This document shows, one piece after another, positions 1-6,515 of a DNA stretch of 7,994 nt. Where the stretch lies: contig SKYC01000071.1 in NCBI GenBank assembly GCA_007128085.1, positions 1 through 7,994 on the forward strand, written 5' to 3'. The notes under the pieces were generated by a model. It saw only the letters and a list, made by a program, of their open reading frames with translations, did no database searches and was not told where the DNA came from. Each line of letters starts with the position of its first letter. Position 1 is the stretch's first letter. A program made the position numbers and the translations under genes. This DNA comes from Saprospiraceae bacterium (GTDB lineage Bacteria > Bacteroidota > Bacteroidia > Chitinophagales > Saprospiraceae).

Positions 1-19
1 GACTTTTAAATCTTTTCGT

Positions 20-27
20 TATATTTG
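20..27 (+). promoter_or_regulatory. Bacteroidota -7 promoter box of the M28 peptidase gene
   Basis: TATATTTG matches all fixed positions of the Bacteroidota -7 consensus TAnnTTTG and lies 16 bp before the ATG at 44. Transcription would start around 31-35, leaving a leader of roughly ten bases. The matching -33 TTG would fall at or beyond the left edge of the window, so only half of the promoter can be judged. Confidence 0.55.
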
Positions 28-43
28 CCAAAAACAATCAACC

Positions 44-1705
44 ATGAAGCAATTAATTATCTTACCGATTTACCTATTATTTGCGTCACTCATTTTACTT
101 TCATCTTGTGGGGAGCCGCAGGAGGTCGATGAAACAGTCGATTGGAAAGTTGATATTGACCGCATTGAGCAACATATTATTGAATTGTCCTCGGACGAAT
201 ACCTGGGTAGGTTTCCCATGACAGTTGGAGAAGAACTAACGCTTGAATACCTGGAATCTCAATTGACAGAGATGGGTGTTAGCCCCGGCAACCAGGGTTC
301 CTTTTTTCAGGAAGTTCCTCTGGTCAGTGTCCGGTCGGAGTCAGACGAAGAAATGGTTATCAGGGGTGCCGATGGAGAGATTTCCATCAACAGAGGGTCA
401 GACTATGTAATTTACTCCCAGTTGAGTAAAGATGAAATCAATGTAGAAGATGCGGAGCTGGTTTTTTGTGGCTATGGAGTCGTTGCTCCGGAATACGGAT
501 GGAATGATTTTGAGGGGATAGATATGACGGGTAAAATTGCCTTGGTTCTGGTGAATGACCCGGGGTTTCATTTGGGAGAGGACACCGAATTGTTTACCGG
601 CGAGGCGATGACCTATTACGGAAGATGGACTTACAAATACGAAGAAGCTGCTCGTCAGGGAGCAGAGGGAGTTATAATCATTCACGAAGATGCGGCTGCC
701 GGTTATCCCTGGTCGGTGGTGGAGACTTCCTGGTCGGGAACCAAAATGCAACTAGATTTACCGGAGGGCTCTCTGGAGCGCGCTCCATTGCAGGGTTGGG
801 TGACCACCGAAATTGCTCAGCAATTGTTTGAATTGTCTGGCATGGAAAAAGAAGAAATGCTTCGATCTGCTTTGTCACCCGAATTCACTCCCGTTCCCAT
901 GGGATTGAGTTTAAGTGCAACCATGTACAATACTTTTGAAAGAGGAGTTACCAACAATGTAGTGGGCATCATTGAAGGCTCTGAAAGGCCTGATGAATAT
1001 ATCGTGTACACCAGCCACTGGGATCACCTGGGCTGGGATGGCGATGATATTTACAATGGTGCGGTAGACAATGCTACCGGAGTAGCGGCCCTCCTTGAAA
1101 TTGCCCGAGCAGTAAAAGAAATGCCCGAGGCGCCCGCTCGTTCGCTGGTGTTTTTATTCGTTGGTGCAGAGGAACAGGGGTTGCTGGGCTCACTTTATTA
1201 CGCCAACAATCCCATTTACCCCACCCATCAAACGGTGGCAAACTTAAATGTGGATGGAATCTATCCCTTTGGCCCTACCAACGATATTATCGTGGTGGGT
1301 TACAATCAATCTGAATTGGTAGACTGGGCAAAAAATACGGCCGAAAAGCAAGGGCGATATGTCGTTCCCGATCGCGAACCCGAAAAGGGATTCTTTTATC
1401 GTTCAGATCAATTCAGCTTTGCCAAAGTAGGTGTGCCTGCGGTTTACGCCGGAGGGGGAACCGATCTTTTCGACGGGGGAACCGAAAGGGGAGAGGAGTT
1501 GAGAGCGGAGTACAACAGAAAATACTACCACAAACCCGGAGATGAGTACAATCCGGAAACCTGGGATGTGGGCGGTGTAGCTCAGGACGGCGAATTTTTC
1601 CTGTTGCTTGGATTGGACCTGGCCAATAGCGATGAATGGCCTGAGTGGAATGAAATTTCCGAGTTCAAAGCCATAAGGGAGTCGGACTTCAGAAACAACC
1701 GATAG
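44..1705 (+). CDS. Lipoprotein M28-family zinc aminopeptidase/carboxypeptidase with PA domain
   Basis: This is a complete 553-residue exported metallopeptidase. A hydrophobic N-terminus ends in a lipobox (Leu19-Ser-Ser-Cys22), so the protein should be lipidated at Cys22 and anchored in a membrane, facing the periplasm or cell surface. Residues about 133-270 look like a protease-associated (PA) domain inserted before the catalytic core, as in many M28 enzymes. The M28 core spans about 304-530 and keeps all expected co-catalytic di-zinc residues: His325 and Asp327 in a SHWDHLG motif, bridging Asp342 in GAVDNATG, the catalytic pair Glu376-Glu377 in GAEEQG, Asp404 in NVDG, and His496 in YYHKPGDE. 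The enzyme should therefore be active, cutting one amino acid at a time from peptides. Aminopeptidase versus glutamate-carboxypeptidase-like specificity cannot be decided here. The ATG at 44 is chosen because the signal peptide begins directly there. The next gene starts 40 bp downstream on the same strand. Confidence 0.93.
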   Translation: MKQLIILPIYLLFASLILLSSCGEPQEVDETVDWKVDIDRIEQHIIELSSDEYLGRFPMTVGEELTLEYLESQLTEMGVSPGNQGSFFQEVPLVSVRSESDEEMVIRGADGEISINRGSDYVIYSQLSKDEINVEDAELVFCGYGVVAPEYGWNDFEGIDMTGKIALVLVNDPGFHLGEDTELFTGEAMTYYGRWTYKYEEAARQGAEGVIIIHEDAAAGYPWSVVETSWSGTKMQLDLPEGSLERAPLQGWVTTEIAQQLFELSGMEKEEMLRSALSPEFTPVPMGLSLSATMYNTFERGVTNNVVGIIEGSERPDEYIVYTSHWDHLGWDGDDIYNGAVDNATGVAALLEIARAVKEMPEAPARSLVFLFVGAEEQGLLGSLYYANNPIYPTHQTVANLNVDGIYPFGPTNDIIVVGYNQSELVDWAKNTAEKQGRYVVPDREPEKGFFYRSDQFSFAKVGVPAVYAGGGTDLFDGGTERGEELRAEYNRKYYHKPGDEYNPETWDVGGVAQDGEFFLLLGLDLANSDEWPEWNEISEFKAIRESDFRNNR

Positions 1706-1745
1706 GCTTTTTAACTATTCAACACCGTATCTAAAAACAAAAATA

Positions 1746-2183
1746 TTGGAAAAATACTTATTGGAAGCGCTTGAAGAAGCCAGGAAGGGATGGAACTCAG
1801 GAGGCATACCCATTGGTTCTGTATTGGTTCACAAAGGAAAAATCATTGGCAGGGGACACAATAAGCGCGTTCAGAAGGGGAGTGCCATATTGCACGGCGA
1901 AATGGATGCCCTGGAAAACGCGGGAAGGTTAACTGCTGAAGTATACCGGGAGAGCGAACTCTATACCACCTTATCGCCCTGTTCGATGTGCTCCGGCACC
2001 ATCCTTCTTTACGGCATTCCCAAAGTTTTTGTCGGTGAAAATGTCAATTTTCAGGGAGAGGAAGAATGGTTGAGAAGCAGAGGCGTGGAGGTGACCGTGG
2101 TCAATCACGAGGGATGTATTTCGCTGATGCGCAAGTTCATTGAGGAGAAGCCCGAATTGTGGAATGAAGATATAGGCGTTTAA
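1746..2183 (+). CDS. Fcy1-like zinc cytosine deaminase (cytidine/deoxycytidylate deaminase superfamily)
   Basis: The product is a 145-residue single-domain deaminase. It carries the superfamily's zinc site: His50 and the proton-shuttling Glu52 in HGE, then Cys79 and Cys82 in PCSMC. Beyond the generic motif it matches remembered yeast cytosine deaminase Fcy1 (158 aa) along most of its length: GRGHNKR (Asn39, like Fcy1 Asn51), QKGSA.LHGE, LYTTLSPC.MC, YGIP, VGENVNF (Phe102, like Phe114), and the C-terminal W..EDIG (Trp139 and Asp142, like Trp152 and Asp155). These residues line the cytosine pocket in Fcy1, so conversion of cytosine to uracil plus ammonia is the best guess, in cytosolic pyrimidine salvage. 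A guanine deaminase or tRNA adenosine deaminase is less likely. The start is TTG: the frame has no nearby ATG, and the Fcy1 alignment supports starting here. It probably shares a transcript with the peptidase gene 40 bp upstream and ends at the terminator at 2224. Confidence 0.85.
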   Translation: MEKYLLEALEEARKGWNSGGIPIGSVLVHKGKIIGRGHNKRVQKGSAILHGEMDALENAGRLTAEVYRESELYTTLSPCSMCSGTILLYGIPKVFVGENVNFQGEEEWLRSRGVEVTVVNHEGCISLMRKFIEEKPELWNEDIGV

Positions 2184-2223
2184 CGTCTTAAATTCAAGAG
2201 GAATATAGACCCAGTGGGCAAAT

Positions 2224-2262
2224 AAAAAAGGCTTAAGTCCTGTGAGGAGTTAAGCCTTTTTT
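2224..2262. terminator. Bidirectional rho-independent terminator between convergent genes
   Basis: A perfect 13-bp inverted repeat (AAAAAAGGCTTAA at 2224-2236 against TTAAGCCTTTTTT at 2250-2262) ends in a T tract on either strand. Inside it, after a G-G mismatch, TCCT (2238-2241) can pair with AGGA (2245-2248) around a GTG loop, so the hairpin continues almost to its tip. It lies 40 bp after the deaminase stop and 26 bp after the rplT stop, and should end both converging transcripts. Confidence 0.93.
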
Positions 2263-2288
2263 GTGTTGTATAACTTCTGTGAACCCGT

Positions 2289-2633
2289 TTACTTCACCTG
2301 GGTAACAATCCTTTGAAAGTCTTCCGGGTGGTTCATGGCAAGGTCTGCCAAAACTTTTCGGTTCAACTGAATATCTTTTTCTCTGAGCTGGTACATGAAA
2401 GTACTGTAGGTCATGCCCTCAGCTCTAGCTGCGGCATTGATCCTGGTAACCCAAAGATTGCGAAAATTGCGCTTTTTCTTTTTCCTGTCGCGGTATGCGT
2501 AAAGCAGGGCTTTTTCCACTGCATTCTTGGCAACCGTATATACATTTTTTCTCGCACCGAAGTAGCCTTTGGCTTGCTTTAAAACCTTTTTTCTCCTCCT
2601 TCTGGATGCTACAGAATTTACTGACCGTGGCAT
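2289..2633 (-). CDS. rplT: 50S ribosomal protein L20
   Basis: This is a complete 114-residue L20, near the usual length (117 in E. coli). The basic N-terminal arm (about residues 1-60, rich in Arg and Lys, with the family's RRRRKK and AKGYFGARK segments) threads into 23S rRNA. The globular C-terminal part contains LWVTRINAAAR, a family hallmark. L20 is essential for early 50S assembly. In E. coli and Bacillus it also represses its own operon by binding mRNA; no such leader structure was recognised here. It is the last gene of infC-rpmI-rplT, 31 bp after rpmI and before the shared terminator. Confidence 0.98.
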   Translation of the reverse strand: MPRSVNSVASRRRRKKVLKQAKGYFGARKNVYTVAKNAVEKALLYAYRDRKKKKRNFRNLWVTRINAAARAEGMTYSTFMYQLREKDIQLNRKVLADLAMNHPEDFQRIVTQVK

Positions 2634-2664
2634 TTGTTATGATTTTGTATTGCTAAAAATTGGA

Positions 2665-2862
2665 TTACCCTATGGCTAACAGCCTCTTTACTCTCTTGAG
2701 ATCGGACTTGTGTACCAGTACACTGTCTCTCAGTCTGAGTTTGCGTTTCTTGGTCTTCTTTCTCCCGAGGTGACCGGTATTGGCCTGAAACCTTTTTACC
2801 TTTCCGGATCCGGTAACTTTAAACCTCTTCTTGGCAGATGAATGCGTTTTTAACTTTGGCAT
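2665..2862 (-). CDS. rpmI: 50S ribosomal protein L35
   Basis: The product is a 65-residue, very basic protein beginning MPKLKTHSSAKKRFK, the typical L35 start. The frame could be opened ten codons earlier at a TTG (2892), but that would add a non-homologous tail and the family start is the ATG at 2862. L35 is a small protein of the large ribosomal subunit. The length and the SGKVKR and KRKLRLRD segments fit the family. It lies 75 bp after infC and 31 bp before rplT, the standard order. A consensus -7 box in the gap before it suggests it can be transcribed separately from infC. Confidence 0.97.
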   Translation of the reverse strand: MPKLKTHSSAKKRFKVTGSGKVKRFQANTGHLGRKKTKKRKLRLRDSVLVHKSDLKRVKRLLAIG

Positions 2863-2889
2863 AGTAATTATAGTTTTCAATTGCGGCTG

Positions 2890-2897
2890 CAAAGATA
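2890..2897 (-). promoter_or_regulatory. Probable internal promoter (-7 box) for rpmI-rplT
   Basis: Read on the minus strand, TATCTTTG followed by C is a perfect TAnnTTTG box in the infC-rpmI gap, 27 bp before the rpmI ATG. No clear TTG is found at the usual 17-23 bp upstream, so the -33 half is weak. Transcription would start about 20 bases before rpmI. A second promoter here would uncouple ribosomal-protein supply from IF3 synthesis. Confidence 0.5.
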
Positions 2898-2937
2898 GGA
2901 AAATAGTTGATTAATCGACGAGAATGTAAAGAAATAT

Positions 2938-3513
2938 TTATTTTTTCTTCGGGGCTATCATGACGATCATGCGCTTTCCCTCCATTTTGGGGAGATTTTC
3001 TGCCGTACCGTAGTCTTCCAGCTCTTTGATGAATCGCAATAGGAGCAATTCTCCCCGGTCTTTGAAAACGATGGTCCTCCCTTTAAAGTGGACAAATACC
3101 TTGACTTTTGCACCGTCCTTGAGGAAGTTTATGGCGTGGTTTAATTTGAAGTTAAAGTCGTGATCATCGGTATTCGGACCAAACCTGATTTCCTTTACCA
3201 CCGTCTTGGCCGATTTGTTTTTCATTTCCTTTTGCTTCTTTTTCTGCAAATAGAGGAATTTGTTGTAATCGGTTATTTTACAGACGGGAGGTTTGGCCTT
3301 TTCCGATATCATGATGAGATCCAGTCCCATTTCTTCGGCCCATTGCCTGGCGGCTTTGGTTGGGTATATGCCCGCCAGTATGGTGGTACCGATGACTTCA
3401 CTGATTTCTTCTAAATTGTCCCCCACGAGCCTTATTTCAGGCACTCTGATGTTGTGATTAATGGGGGTGGTGTCCTTTACTCTCCGTTTTGGAATATTTC
3501 TTCTTCTAGCCAA
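2938..3513 (-). CDS. infC: Translation initiation factor IF-3
   Basis: This is a complete 191-residue IF3. The N-terminal domain (about 17-86) contains INHNIRVPEIRLVG, then PPVCKITDYNKFLY. A Lys-rich helical linker (about 86-103) follows, then the C-terminal 30S-binding domain (about 103-188) with VKEIRFGP and a HFKGR segment. IF3 binds the 30S subunit, keeps it apart from 50S and rejects wrong start codons. The start must be non-AUG: the frame runs TAA-AAT-TTG-GCT, with a stop two codons before the TTG at 3513 and no Met until residue 62, well inside the N domain. Rare starts in infC are known from E. coli (AUU), where IF3 represses its own translation through them, so similar autocontrol is likely here. 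Between the first strands of the N domain there are about ten extra residues compared with E. coli. The gene lies 59 bp after clpC, with its own promoter in that gap. Confidence 0.97.
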   Translation of the reverse strand: MARRRNIPKRRVKDTTPINHNIRVPEIRLVGDNLEEISEVIGTTILAGIYPTKAARQWAEEMGLDLIMISEKAKPPVCKITDYNKFLYLQKKKQKEMKNKSAKTVVKEIRFGPNTDDHDFNFKLNHAINFLKDGAKVKVFVHFKGRTIVFKDRGELLLLRFIKELEDYGTAENLPKMEGKRMIVMIAPKKK

Positions 3514-3530
3514 ATTTTAGTTTTTATTAA

Positions 3531-3562
3531 CAAATGTATGATAAATATTACAGAATATCCAA
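3531..3562 (-). promoter_or_regulatory. Bacteroidota promoter of the infC-rpmI-rplT operon
   Basis: On the minus strand, a -33 TTG (3560-3562) and a perfect -7 box TACATTTG (3531-3538) are separated by 21 bp, inside the 17-23 bp range of the Bacteroidota consensus. The -33 element lies only about 10 bp after the clpC stop codon. The start point would be near 3524-3528, leaving a leader of about 10-15 nt before the TTG start of infC. Confidence 0.75.
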
Positions 3563-3577
3563 TAATGGATCATTATT
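3561..3577. repeat. Perfect 7-bp inverted repeat over the clpC stop and infC -33 box
   Basis: AATAATG (3561-3567) and CATTATT (3571-3577) are perfect inverted arms around a 3-bp centre. The element includes the tandem TAA-TGA stops of clpC and touches the TTG of the infC promoter. It is AT-rich and no T tract follows, so it is not a convincing terminator. A protein-binding site is possible but unproven, and chance is a fair alternative. Confidence 0.35.
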
Positions 3578-6113
3578 CTGTTTCAGAACTTATATTTTCT
3601 GTTTCGTGAATGACCGTATTGTCTTTTTCTTCATTGAGGTTTACCTCAAAAGTTGACCCCGGTTTGGGGTTGTGATTCAGAATGAATTCGGCCAGAGGGT
3701 CTTCAATGTATTTTTGAATGGCTCTGTGCAGTGGTCTGGCACCGAATTGAGGATCAAAGCCTTTTTTGGCAATAAATTCTTTGGCTTCTTCCGACAATGT
3801 CAGATTGTAGTCCAGATTTTTCAACCTTTCAAAGAGATCCTTGAGTGTGATATTGATGATTTTAAATATCTCTTCCTGACCGAGGCTGTTGAAAATGACC
3901 ACGTCATCAATCCTGTTTAAAAACTCAGGAGAAAAAGTCTTTTTGAGGGCATTGGTAATGACCGATTTGCTGTACTCCTCAGTAGATTCTCGTCTGGCTT
4001 TGGTCGCAAATCCAACTCCCTGTCCAAAGTCCTTCAGATCGCGCACTCCGATATTGGAGGTCATGATGATGAGGGTATTTTTAAAATTGACTTTTCGTCC
4101 GAGACCGTCCGTCAGCTGTCCGTCATCCAATACCTGTAGCAGGATGTTGTAAACATCGGGATGCGCCTTTTCAATTTCATCCAAAAGAATGACTGAATAG
4201 GGTTTTCGCCTCACTTTTTCCGTCAATTGACCACCCTCTTCGTAGCCCACGTATCCGGGAGGAGCGCCAATCAGTCTGCTGAGGGAAAATTTTTCCATGT
4301 ACTCGCTCATATCAATTCGGACCAGTGCATCTTCAGAGTCGAAGATGTACCTTGCGAGCGCTTTGGCGAGCTCTGTTTTACCCACGCCCGTGGGACCCAG
4401 AAAAATAAAGGTACCAATTGGCTTTTTGGGATCTTTAAGTCCAACCCTGTTCCGTTGAATGGCTTTGGCAATTTTTCCAATGGCTTCGTCCTGGCCGATG
4501 ATGACCTCCTTGAGGTCGTCTTTCATTCCTACCAGTTTTTTACTTTCACTCTGCGCCACTCTTTTTACCGGTATTCCCGTAATCATGGCCACAATTTCCG
4601 CAATGGTTTCTTCATCCACGGGGTATTTATGAGACTTCGCTTCTTCTTCCCATTCGTCTTTGGCTATGTCCAACTGGCGAATGAGTTTTGTTTCCTTGTC
4701 TCGTAGGTCTGCCGCTTTTTCGTATTGTTGACCTTTGACGGCCAGATTTTTATTTTTTCTGACCTCTTCAATTTCTTTTTCCAGTTCTTCTATGTGCTTG
4801 GGCACATGAATGTTTTTCAAGTGAACCCGAGCACCCACTTCATCCATTATGTCGATGGCTTTGTCGGGTAGAAAGCGATCTGTGATGTAGCGCTCGCTAA
4901 GTTGAACGCAAGCCTTTATGGCATCGTCTGAATAGGAGACACTGTGAAACTCCTCGTACTTGGGTTTGAGGTTGTGAAGTATGGTGATGGCCTCATCCGG
5001 ACTGGGTGGATTGACGAGTACTTTTTGAAACCGCCTGTCAAGCGCGCCGTCTTTTTCTATGTACTGCCGGTACTCGTCCAAAGTGGAGGCTCCGATGCAT
5101 TGAAGTTCTCCTCTGGCCAAGGCCGGTTTGATGATGTTGGAGGCATCCAGTGAACCCGTGGCTCCTCCGGCACCCACAATGGTGTGTATTTCATCGATGA
5201 ATAGAATGACGTCCCTGGATTTCTCCAACTCGTTCATGATGGCCTTCATCCTCTCTTCGAATTGTCCGCGGTATTTGGTGCCGGCCACCAGAGCTGCCAG
5301 GTCGAGCATTACAATTCGCTTGTTGAAAAGTGTTCTCGAGACCTTTTTTTCGTTAATGGCAATGGCAAGTCCTTCGGCTATAGCGGTTTTACCCACTCCC
5401 GGCTCTCCAATCAAAATGGGATTGTTCTTTTTTCTCCGCGACAGAATTTGTGAGACGCGCTCAATTTCTTTCTCGCGACCGGTAATCGGATCCAGTCCAC
5501 CTTCTTCTGCGAGTTTGGTAATGTCCCGTCCAAAGTTGTCCAGAACCGGAGTCCTCGATTTTGTGGCGGATTTACGGCCGTATCGTCCGGAAGAACTACC
5601 TTCGTCTTCCATGGGAATTTCCGGATTGGAAGAACTCTGTCCGGTTAGGCCCGAAGTCAGGAAATTTTGCTCGTGACTCACGTACTCCAACTCAGATCTA
5701 AATCCTTCGTAGTCAATTTCAAATTCCTCCAACGCTTTAGAAGCCGGATTGTCCCGGTGTTTCAATACCGACAAGAGAAGGTGTTCAGGACTGATTTCCT
5801 CGTGACCAAACTCCTTGGCTTCCAAAAAGGTGACCTTCAAAACCCGCTCTGCGTGTTTGTTGAGTGGTAAATTGCCGATATTGACTCTGGCATTGTCAGT
5901 GCTTCTGGAAAGTGCCAGCTGCTCTACGCGACTTTTTAATTCATCAAAGTCTACATTCATGGACTTCAACACTTCCATGGCCAGATTTTCTCTGTCCCGG
6001 ATCAAGCCGAGCAGAAGGTGTTCTGTGCCAATATATTCGGAACCCAGCCTCAAAGCTTCTTCACGGCTTTGGCTGATGATTTTCTTAACTTTATTTGAAA
6101 ACTTTCTGTTCAT
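3573..6113 (-). CDS. clpC: ClpC-type AAA+ unfoldase, ATPase subunit of ClpCP protease
   Basis: This is an 846-residue class I Hsp100 protein with all expected parts. The paired Clp_N repeats (about 1-150) receive substrates and adaptors. The first AAA+ module has Walker A GEPGVGKT (236-243) and Walker B ending in DE (307-308). A middle region has a UVR-like coiled coil (about 445-485), which separates ClpC from ClpA and, with its short middle domain, from ClpB. The second AAA+ module has GPTGVGKT (573-580), VILLDE (641-646), the arginine-finger FLNR (731-734) and the sensor-2 GAR (791-793). A Val-Gly-Phe at 700-702 is the ClpP-docking loop, so it should feed unfolded proteins to ClpP in the cytosol. 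The acidic tail after about 827 is variable. An AGGAG lies 9 bases before the ATG. No promoter is evident directly upstream; the nearest candidate is at 6363-6392. Two tandem stops end the gene. Confidence 0.97.
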   Translation of the reverse strand: MNRKFSNKVKKIISQSREEALRLGSEYIGTEHLLLGLIRDRENLAMEVLKSMNVDFDELKSRVEQLALSRSTDNARVNIGNLPLNKHAERVLKVTFLEAKEFGHEEISPEHLLLSVLKHRDNPASKALEEFEIDYEGFRSELEYVSHEQNFLTSGLTGQSSSNPEIPMEDEGSSSGRYGRKSATKSRTPVLDNFGRDITKLAEEGGLDPITGREKEIERVSQILSRRKKNNPILIGEPGVGKTAIAEGLAIAINEKKVSRTLFNKRIVMLDLAALVAGTKYRGQFEERMKAIMNELEKSRDVILFIDEIHTIVGAGGATGSLDASNIIKPALARGELQCIGASTLDEYRQYIEKDGALDRRFQKVLVNPPSPDEAITILHNLKPKYEEFHSVSYSDDAIKACVQLSERYITDRFLPDKAIDIMDEVGARVHLKNIHVPKHIEELEKEIEEVRKNKNLAVKGQQYEKAADLRDKETKLIRQLDIAKDEWEEEAKSHKYPVDEETIAEIVAMITGIPVKRVAQSESKKLVGMKDDLKEVIIGQDEAIGKIAKAIQRNRVGLKDPKKPIGTFIFLGPTGVGKTELAKALARYIFDSEDALVRIDMSEYMEKFSLSRLIGAPPGYVGYEEGGQLTEKVRRKPYSVILLDEIEKAHPDVYNILLQVLDDGQLTDGLGRKVNFKNTLIIMTSNIGVRDLKDFGQGVGFATKARRESTEEYSKSVITNALKKTFSPEFLNRIDDVVIFNSLGQEEIFKIINITLKDLFERLKNLDYNLTLSEEAKEFIAKKGFDPQFGARPLHRAIQKYIEDPLAEFILNHNPKPGSTFEVNLNEEKDNTVIHETENISSETE

Positions 6114-6122
6114 AGTCTTATT

Positions 6123-6127
6123 CTCCT
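6123..6127 (-). promoter_or_regulatory. Shine-Dalgarno-like AGGAG before clpC
   Basis: On the minus strand, AGGAG sits 9 bases before the clpC ATG. Bacteroidota rarely rely on such sites, and none of the other genes here shows one as clearly, so it supports the chosen clpC start but may be incidental. Confidence 0.4.
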
Positions 6128-6139
6128 CTGTAATTCGGT

Positions 6140-6342
6140 TTAAAGGGTCTTTGGTTGTAATTTATTGAAAAAATCGTACCAAGTGGTAAATTGACCTACA
6201 TTGGCTTTCGATTTTTCCACATCCTGTATTATTTGCTGTTTTGTCTGCCAAAAAATCTGATTTCATCCCCAAACTCAACAATTTCTTGCCATACTGTCAC
6301 CTCTTTCAACAAATGAGAGTACCAATGGGTTTTGTCAATCAT
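6140..6342 (-). pseudogene. Small unrecognised ORF, apparently broken by a -1 frameshift at a T6 run
   Basis: An ORF opens at ATG 6342 and reads MIDKTHWYSHLLKE onward for 37 codons to a stop at 6229-6231. The minus-one frame is open from 6262 down to a stop at 6140-6142, and its translation (for example QDVEKSKANVGQFTTWYDFF) looks as protein-like as the first part. The two frames overlap across a run of six T (6250-6255 on the minus strand). One extra T there, or ribosomal slippage, would join them into a 67-residue, probably helical, soluble protein rich in Trp, Gln and Lys. A promoter-like element ends about 20 bp upstream, and the joined ORF stops 26 bp before clpC. I do not recognise a family. 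It could be a decayed gene, a base missing from the assembly, a programmed frameshift, or a non-coding clpC leader that is open by chance. Confidence 0.35.
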
Positions 6343-6362
6343 TGTTTATGGGATGTTTTTAA

Positions 6363-6392
6363 CAAATAAAAAAAATAATTTTCAACTCACAA
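6363..6392 (-). promoter_or_regulatory. Putative promoter for the small ORF and clpC
   Basis: On the minus strand, TTTG with its TTG at 6390-6392 is followed after 19 bp by TTTATTTG (6363-6370), which matches the TAnnTTTG box at all but one fixed position. The spacing fits the Bacteroidota consensus. It lies just after the terminator of the PorP-like gene and 20 bp before the small-ORF ATG. The region is AT-rich, so chance matches are easier here. Confidence 0.45.
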
Positions 6393-6410
6393 AGTTTTTT
6401 CTCAATTTAG

Positions 6411-6449
6411 AAAAAAGCCTTCCGATTTTTTTCTATTACTGAGAAAGGC
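6411..6449 (-). terminator. Probable rho-independent terminator of the PorP/SprF-like gene
   Basis: On the minus strand, GCCTTTC (6443-6449) can pair with GGAAGGC (6417-6423), seven pairs including one T-G wobble, around a 19-nt loop. Six T follow directly (6411-6416). It lies 66 bp after the stop of the PorP-like gene. The long loop makes it weaker than the terminator at 2224. Confidence 0.6.
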
Positions 6450-6515
6450 CGGGGAGAATCTTCAATCACGCCTATTTGGCACTTAGGGGATTCGCGGCAA
6501 ATACTGCTTCTCAAT

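Noticed and set aside
398..751. 117-codon minus-strand open frame inside the M28 peptidase gene
   Set aside because: It is opposite the PA-domain region of an intact gene, with no family resemblance and no regulatory signal.
1460..1495. Imperfect direct repeat of GGGGGAACCGA within the peptidase gene
   Set aside because: It encodes a Gly-rich loop (GGGTD and DGGTER) in frame and needs no explanation beyond coding.
2863..2892. Ten-codon TTG-started extension of rpmI
   Set aside because: The L35 family begins at MPKLKTHS, and the extension overlaps the likely -7 box and start of the rpmI transcript.
4227..4706. 159-codon plus-strand open frame inside clpC
   Set aside because: It lies fully antisense to a well-conserved ClpC region and its translation shows no domain-like pattern; it is a shadow of the clpC codons.
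5128..5676. 182-codon plus-strand open frame inside clpC
   Set aside because: It is antisense to the ClpC linker and first AAA+ module, Ser- and Arg-rich with no recognisable motif, and there is no promoter.
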